Position numbers and translations under genes: made by a program
From: Prevotella sp. CAG:924
GTDB taxonomy: Bacteria; Bacteroidota; Bacteroidia; Bacteroidales; Bacteroidaceae
Assembly (NCBI GenBank): GCA_000431975.1
Contig: HF988572.1
Span: 1 to 25,151, forward strand
DNA: 25,151 nucleotides
Direction: 5' to 3'
The notes under the pieces: generated by a model
The model's input: only the letters and a program-made list of their open reading frames with translations
Database searches by the model: none
Told to the model about the DNA's origin: nothing
In this document: positions 21,363 to 25,151 of the stretch, one piece after another
Position numbering within the stretch: the stretch's first letter is position 1
How the letters are laid out: every line of letters begins with the position of its first letter

Positions 21363-23513
21363 TTACAATGTTATCTGCTTTTTTCCGTTGATGAAGTCCT
21401 TGAAGTCCTGCTCCGAAAGACTCTGACCACTGAGTTCGCTGAGCATGAGCAATGCCTGCTTGCGGTCGTCTTCGCTGTTGGCGAGATTGGCACGGCGTAT
21501 GACCTCACGCACAAAGGCACTTTTGTTGTCGATGGCCTTGATTTGCTTGCGGAAGTCAGAGGCTATCTTGTCAAATGCCTCATCGTAGGCGGCACCGGCA
21601 AGCCTGCCCTGAAGTTGCTGTGTTTTCAGCTTGAGTGCACTGTCGAGCAACGAGATACCTTGTTGCAAGGCTTGTTCAGATGCCCCGGTGACCTGTGCGA
21701 GGTCTTCTTCGGAATACCCTCGGTTCTCCTCCTCCGTCCCTCGGTAGTCGTCCACGCCATTGAGCACTGCGATGGCAGTGTCACGGTCGGTATGAAGATG
21801 GTCTGCCAGAGTAGAAGTGAAGAGAGACAGGTTGTTCTCAATGTCGGCAGGCAGTAGCTCTGTCTCACTGTAGTCAGGAATATCGACCGTACCCACCAGC
21901 CGCTTGTCGAGTCTTGTTTCCATGATCTCACGACCAAGCCGGAGCATGGCAATGACCGTGCGGAGATGGGGAAGCATCTTCAACTGCACATCGTCCGATG
22001 CATTTAGCTTTGCCCGGATCTGTTTGTTGATCTCATCAAGTTTCTGCTTGACGAGATGCCGTTCCTGCTTCTTGGCATTCATGTCGTTTTGATGCGACGT
22101 CAGCTCATCCTTGTCGAGCTTGAGATCCACCTGATTGCTCTCATACTCACGCACGAGCGGATAGCACACGGCATCCCACTCGGCATAGTTGCGGCTATAG
22201 GTCTTGTTGGCATGGCCGAAAGTAAAGATGTTGACAAGGAAGAAGGGCTTCGACGGTTTACGTGCCTTCGCATCACGGTAGCTTGCAGCCTTTGACTCGA
22301 GCGTCTGGGTAAGGTCACTGATCAGGCTCTGATAGACATCAATGTTCTGCAGGTGGTCGTTAATCTCACCGTCCAATGCCTTCACCCGGGCAAGCAGTTC
22401 CCTGCGCTGCTCCTCCAAGGACCGGATCTCCACATTATCATATAGTAATGCCGTGATCGCCTTGATGTCCGACGTCATCAGCTTCGCCGCATGGCGCAGA
22501 TAGAGGTTTGCCTTAGGGATGACCACATCGTTGAGAGTCTTATAGATGACTAGCAGGCGTCCGAGATCAGCCTTGATGCGTGTGGTGTCGCGCTTAATGC
22601 TCGTCTTGAAGGTGGTGAGGTCGGTTCGTAACAGGTTGGTACGCTCCCTGGCTTCCATATAGTGGGTGAGCATGCCCAGTCCCGCCATTGCCAGTCCAAG
22701 TGTCTTGTTGTCCTTTCCTGCCGATTTATAGGCCGCCGCACTGTTCTGCAGGGACGTTTGGAAGCTGTCGGATATCTCGCTGATGAGCGCGGAACAGGTG
22801 TCGCTTATTCTGTTATACTCCAGTTCCGTATGCTTCAACATGCTGTCGACATCAAGGAACTGTACTTGACTGAAGTCGAAGAGATTAGGGGCTACGGCCT
22901 TGATGGAGTCGCCATAGATGTCGATCAGCTGCATGGCATATTCCTGATAGGTGGCTACGATGTCGGTACGCAGCGTGGTGAAGTCAGCGATGTTGCGTCT
23001 GACTGTATCCTCACCTTCGTGGTAGGTGCCCACCATCTTTGAGTAGCGATCGAAGAGAGTGGAGGCTTCCGTACGTACGGCCTTCACGCCACTCGTACCC
23101 ATCACCTTATCCATCATCTTCGAAGCCTCCTTTACCGTAGCCACCTGCATATTCAGGTTGATGTCGTCTTGCAGTTTTGAGAGCGTGAGGGAGGTCTTGT
23201 CGAGCTCCTTACGGACCATCTCCATGGCGTCTTCCGCCTTGCCGTTGTCAAGCAAGTCCGTCATTTGGTATTCGTTGATGAGCGGACTGCGACTGTCGTT
23301 GGTAACGAAAGCCCGTTTGATGCTGCTGTCATTATTGAAATAACGGTATGCCTCCAGTGCCAGGCGGCTTACGTCTATGGAGTCAGCATTAATGCCGTAT
23401 TGCTTCAACTCGTAGGCAAGATCCGCACGCAAGTAAGTCTCACCATCCTTACACAGCTTTGCTGCAATGTTGCGGATAGCCTCGTAAATGTTCTGAGAAT
23501 CATTCTTGTTCAT
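21363..23513 (-). CDS. Large helical protein of unknown function
   Basis: The protein has 716 residues. An N-terminal module (IYEAIRNIAAKLCKDGETYL, then RADLAYELKQYGINADSIDV) is followed by long coiled coils. A short apolar stretch lies near the middle (TLGLAMAGLGMLTHYM), and a second coiled-coil block (SLEEQRRELLARVKALDGEI) precedes the C-terminal helices ending DFKDFINGKKQITL. There is no signal peptide and no enzyme motif. Length and helix content recall filament, tether or helical pore-forming proteins, but I cannot assign a family. The frame is open to a TTG at 23537, but the ATG at 23513 is a better start; the upstream small gene ends at 23538. It is flanked by two membrane protein genes in one transcript. 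Confidence 0.75.
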   Translation of the reverse strand: MNKNDSQNIYEAIRNIAAKLCKDGETYLRADLAYELKQYGINADSIDVSRLALEAYRYFNNDSSIKRAFVTNDSRSPLINEYQMTDLLDNGKAEDAMEMVRKELDKTSLTLSKLQDDINLNMQVATVKEASKMMDKVMGTSGVKAVRTEASTLFDRYSKMVGTYHEGEDTVRRNIADFTTLRTDIVATYQEYAMQLIDIYGDSIKAVAPNLFDFSQVQFLDVDSMLKHTELEYNRISDTCSALISEISDSFQTSLQNSAAAYKSAGKDNKTLGLAMAGLGMLTHYMEARERTNLLRTDLTTFKTSIKRDTTRIKADLGRLLVIYKTLNDVVIPKANLYLRHAAKLMTSDIKAITALLYDNVEIRSLEEQRRELLARVKALDGEINDHLQNIDVYQSLISDLTQTLESKAASYRDAKARKPSKPFFLVNIFTFGHANKTYSRNYAEWDAVCYPLVREYESNQVDLKLDKDELTSHQNDMNAKKQERHLVKQKLDEINKQIRAKLNASDDVQLKMLPHLRTVIAMLRLGREIMETRLDKRLVGTVDIPDYSETELLPADIENNLSLFTSTLADHLHTDRDTAIAVLNGVDDYRGTEEENRGYSEEDLAQVTGASEQALQQGISLLDSALKLKTQQLQGRLAGAAYDEAFDKIASDFRKQIKAIDNKSAFVREVIRRANLANSEDDRKQALLMLSELSGQSLSEQDFKDFINGKKQITL

Positions 23514-23537
23514 GCCATCATCGTTTTTAGTTGACAA

Positions 23538-23678
23538 TTAAAATAGTTCTGGCATTCTTAGCCATCGATGTGGGTCTGTCAGCTGATCATAGAAGATATA
23601 GTGCAGGCCCAATACCAGAAGGAGGGCTATGGCAAATGCCAGTATCTTTACGCAGGATTTCTTTGATATGAACGTCAT
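23538..23678 (-). CDS. Single-pass membrane peptide, 46 residues
   Basis: ATG at 23678 encodes MTFISKKSCVKILAFAIALL, then LVLGLHYIFYDQLTDPHRW and RMPELF before TAA. A positively charged N-terminus and one hydrophobic helix (about 11-30) predict an inner-membrane peptide with the C-terminus outside. It ends 24 nt before the ATG of the large helical protein and is the first gene after the array promoter. No family is recognised; its position argues for a real gene. Confidence 0.6.
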   Translation of the reverse strand: MTFISKKSCVKILAFAIALLLVLGLHYIFYDQLTDPHRWLRMPELF

Positions 23679-23708
23679 TGCAATCAATTAAAGTATATGT
23701 ATGTTCTA

Positions 23709-23885
23709 TTATCTGTTTATCTCGCTCATTGGAAGCTCGTGGTCGTACTCCGCATACACCACAATGGTGAAGCTGTTCATACGCAACACGTCGGCAAGAG
23801 AATAGCGGAAGTGGTAGCAAAGAGCATAAAACACATAGTGATGTCTTTGAATGCAGGCTTGCTCAATGCGCCGTCGGCTCGAGTG
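23709..23885 (-). other. Leader region with possible gene remnant
   Basis: The roughly 320 nt between the array promoter and the 46-residue gene hold no intact gene. A minus-strand frame without ATG near its start reads VFYALCYHFRYSLADVLRMN and then SFTIVVYAEYDHELPMSEIN before TAA. It looks like the tail of a former protein; a nearby frame (from about 23967, MQSIHKILQNFGVAEEEA) could be its broken start. A long regulatory leader is the alternative. Confidence 0.3.
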
Positions 23886-24002
23886 TCACCATCATCAAGG
23901 TGTCGGTGAGCTCCGTGCCTCTTCCTCCGCTACGCCGAAGTTCTGCAAGATCTTATGGATGCTTTGCATCGTGTGGCGGTCTCTCTTATCGTTTTCACAA
24001 TG

Positions 24003-24038
24003 CAAAGATATTGGACCGGTGTGCCAAATATTGTCAAA
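24003..24038 (-). promoter_or_regulatory. Promoter of the minus-strand array (shared 36-bp motif, copy 3)
   Basis: The minus strand reads TTTG, 5 nt, ATTTG, 1 nt, CACACC, 2 nt, TCC, 2 nt, TATCTTTG, as at 18404-18439. The surrounding sequence is unrelated, so this is not part of the duplication. It would drive the 46-residue, 716-residue and DUF4112 genes. Confidence 0.65.
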
Positions 24039-24325
24039 GGCATAAAAAAGTTTGGAAAAATATTTTTTATGACTACCTTATTATATATGATTGTACAATC
24101 AGATCTAAACAGCTTGACTGACGGGTTTAGGCAACAGGGCCCAATAAAGAAGATGCCCATAATGGTCTCGCCGCTCCTTTAGGACTTCCCATAGTGGCTT
24201 ACCCCTAAGGCAACACCGGTTTGCGAAATCGGTAAACCTAATTAACGCCAACTTACATTAACGCAATTCCTACCTTAAAAAGAACTCACTTGGAGCAAGC
24301 TAATGACAGAATAATTACGTTGGAA

Positions 24326-24348
24326 CATTAGTGTCCCGTTAAAATGGG
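24326..24348. repeat. Possible insertion-sequence end remnant, right copy
   Basis: cattagtgtcccgttaaaat followed by ggg is the inverted counterpart of 10-33. It is followed by a region with only broken frames, consistent with an eroded element. Confidence 0.3.
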
Positions 24349-24414
24349 ACGAGTTAAAATATCAATATGCCGAAGACTAGCCACATACCGAGAATATATT
24401 GGGGCCGAAAGTAA

Positions 24415-24618
24415 ATACTGCCAGATTCGTCCTGCCGGATTGCAGCATACCGGCAAATAGGATTGTGTGCACATTTCTTCATCAAACCCATCAAGGACCT
24501 ACAGAAAGATTTTAAGACATCAAGGATGCTCAATATGGGCCAGTTGCGCAGCAGCCCGTTCGTAATCAATAGGACCGCTCCGCATGAAGGGCGGAAAATG
24601 GATGCAGGAACCAGATAG
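24415..24618 (+). other. Possible degraded gene fragment
   Basis: A 67-codon plus-strand frame, with no ATG near its beginning, reads IGLCAHFFIKPIKDLQKDFK and then TSRMLNMGQLRSSPFVIN before TAG. It resembles a broken coding region, perhaps of a transposase, but I cannot name the family. A 93-codon minus-strand frame lies opposite; neither is convincing. Confidence 0.2.
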
Positions 24619-24654
24619 TGAGAAATGACCTTCATACAAGGATATTTAAAAACG

Positions 24655-24695
24655 GGAAAAATAGGGAAATTTTGCGAAAATTTCCCTATTTTTCC
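24655..24695. terminator. Perfect 19-bp AT-rich inverted repeat
   Basis: Arms 24655-24673 and 24677-24695 are exact complements around a 3-nt loop (gcg). A T-rich stretch follows on the plus strand and TTTTT lies a few bases beyond on the minus strand, so it could end transcription from both sides. Confidence 0.5.
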
Positions 24696-24876
24696 TTATT
24701 TCCTCATTTCTTTTCCACAATATAAGCTGTCTTGCGCCACGCACCTGTCAAAGCCTCAATTCAAAGTCTGCCACGTCGATCTATCGCCCAAACCTATAGT
24801 CTACATCGTGGAAATGCGACATCTGACTGAAGTACCGTTCGTGATGAAGCTCCATGCTCACCTCACTGCAGCCCGT

Positions 24877-24903
24877 GCTGCAAGCTGGGCTGCAAGCTGG
24901 GCT
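24877..24903. repeat. 12-bp tandem repeat
   Basis: gctgcaagctgg occurs twice in tandem (24877-24888, 24889-24900), followed by gct. The rest of 24696-25151 shows no supported gene; the frames on both strands lack motifs and start signals. Confidence 0.7.
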
Positions 24904-25151
24904 CACCCGATAAATATGGGGGAAGATATGCTGCTCAAATGAAGTACAGGGATGAGAAGCAGAGGAATGGCTCAAGGGGGCGTGTATGGAATGAATGCGG
25001 GGAATGAAACCCGGATCATGTGGCATGACTCCTGCCGGCTGCCTGTGACGGTTCTTGCCGGACTTTCTGTAACGGTCATCTTGATCTCCGTCCCTCAGAA
25101 CAGATAGGATGACAGGAGCGGAGACGCTCACGGTCACCGGTTGCATGGAGA

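Noticed and set aside
23587..23820. 77-codon minus-strand frame overlapping the 46-residue gene
   Set aside because: The overlapping 46-residue frame has a clear membrane helix and fits the operon spacing; this one is in another frame and has no motif.
24625..24942. 105-codon plus-strand frame near the right end
   Set aside because: It passes through the perfect inverted repeat at 24655-24695 and the 12-bp tandem repeat, and shows no ribosome-binding site or motif.
24781..25146. 121-codon minus-strand frame at the right end
   Set aside because: Its composition is Ser/His/Pro-rich without any domain pattern, and no promoter is visible.

Overview
The window looks like a chromosome segment from a Bacteroidales bacterium, most likely Prevotellaceae. 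The protein families fit this: DUF349 repeat protein, PepD-type M20 dipeptidase, SPFH plus ribbon-helix-helix operon, WYL regulator, DUF4112 protein and a TlpA-like thioredoxin with a long N-terminal region. Several start sites also carry the Bacteroidetes promoter pattern TTTG-N19-21-TAnnTTTG, and classical Shine-Dalgarno sites are mostly weak. No tRNA, rRNA or CRISPR array was seen.

Layout. (1) 1-4000 is an AT-rich accessory block on the minus strand: a TPR protein gene and a small membrane protein gene, once adjacent, now separated by a complete 1824-bp IS66-family element (1046-2869) with perfect 21-bp inverted repeats and an 8-bp target duplication. The element sits inside the stop codon of the TPR gene. 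The 5' end of the TPR gene abuts an IS30-like transposase tail on the other strand. (2) 4300-13130 is core-like and GC-richer: a secreted thioredoxin-fold protein, the DUF349 protein, a flippase-like/LPG-synthase-TM membrane protein, pepD and corA. The corA promoter is built into the pepD terminator, and its leader can encode an 11-residue acidic peptide followed by two mutually exclusive hairpins. (3) 13780-16219 is an operon of an SPFH protein, two paralogous small membrane proteins and an Arc-like repressor; a 19-bp palindrome sits on the predicted transcription start. (4) 16310-18375 holds a WYL regulator and, on a separate transcript, a zinc-ribbon protein with a 208-residue protein.

(5) 18440-24040 is the most unusual part. 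A minus-strand array starts at a promoter near 24010 and runs: 46-residue membrane peptide, 716-residue helical protein, DUF4112 membrane protein, a structured non-coding spacer of about 430 bp, a small Asp-box (BNR-like) protein, then 37- and 36-residue proteins and perhaps a 64-residue Cys-containing protein. The spacer, the start of the Asp-box gene, part of the DUF4112 gene, and the 5' end plus promoter of the zinc-ribbon gene all recur as a decayed mosaic copy at 18650-19343. The array and the zinc-ribbon transcript share a nearly identical 36-bp promoter, which suggests joint control. The function of the array is unknown. (6) 24040-25151 has no convincing gene; it holds possible IS remnants, a perfect 19-bp inverted repeat and a short tandem repeat.

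All calls come from reading the sequence and its translations; no database search was run.
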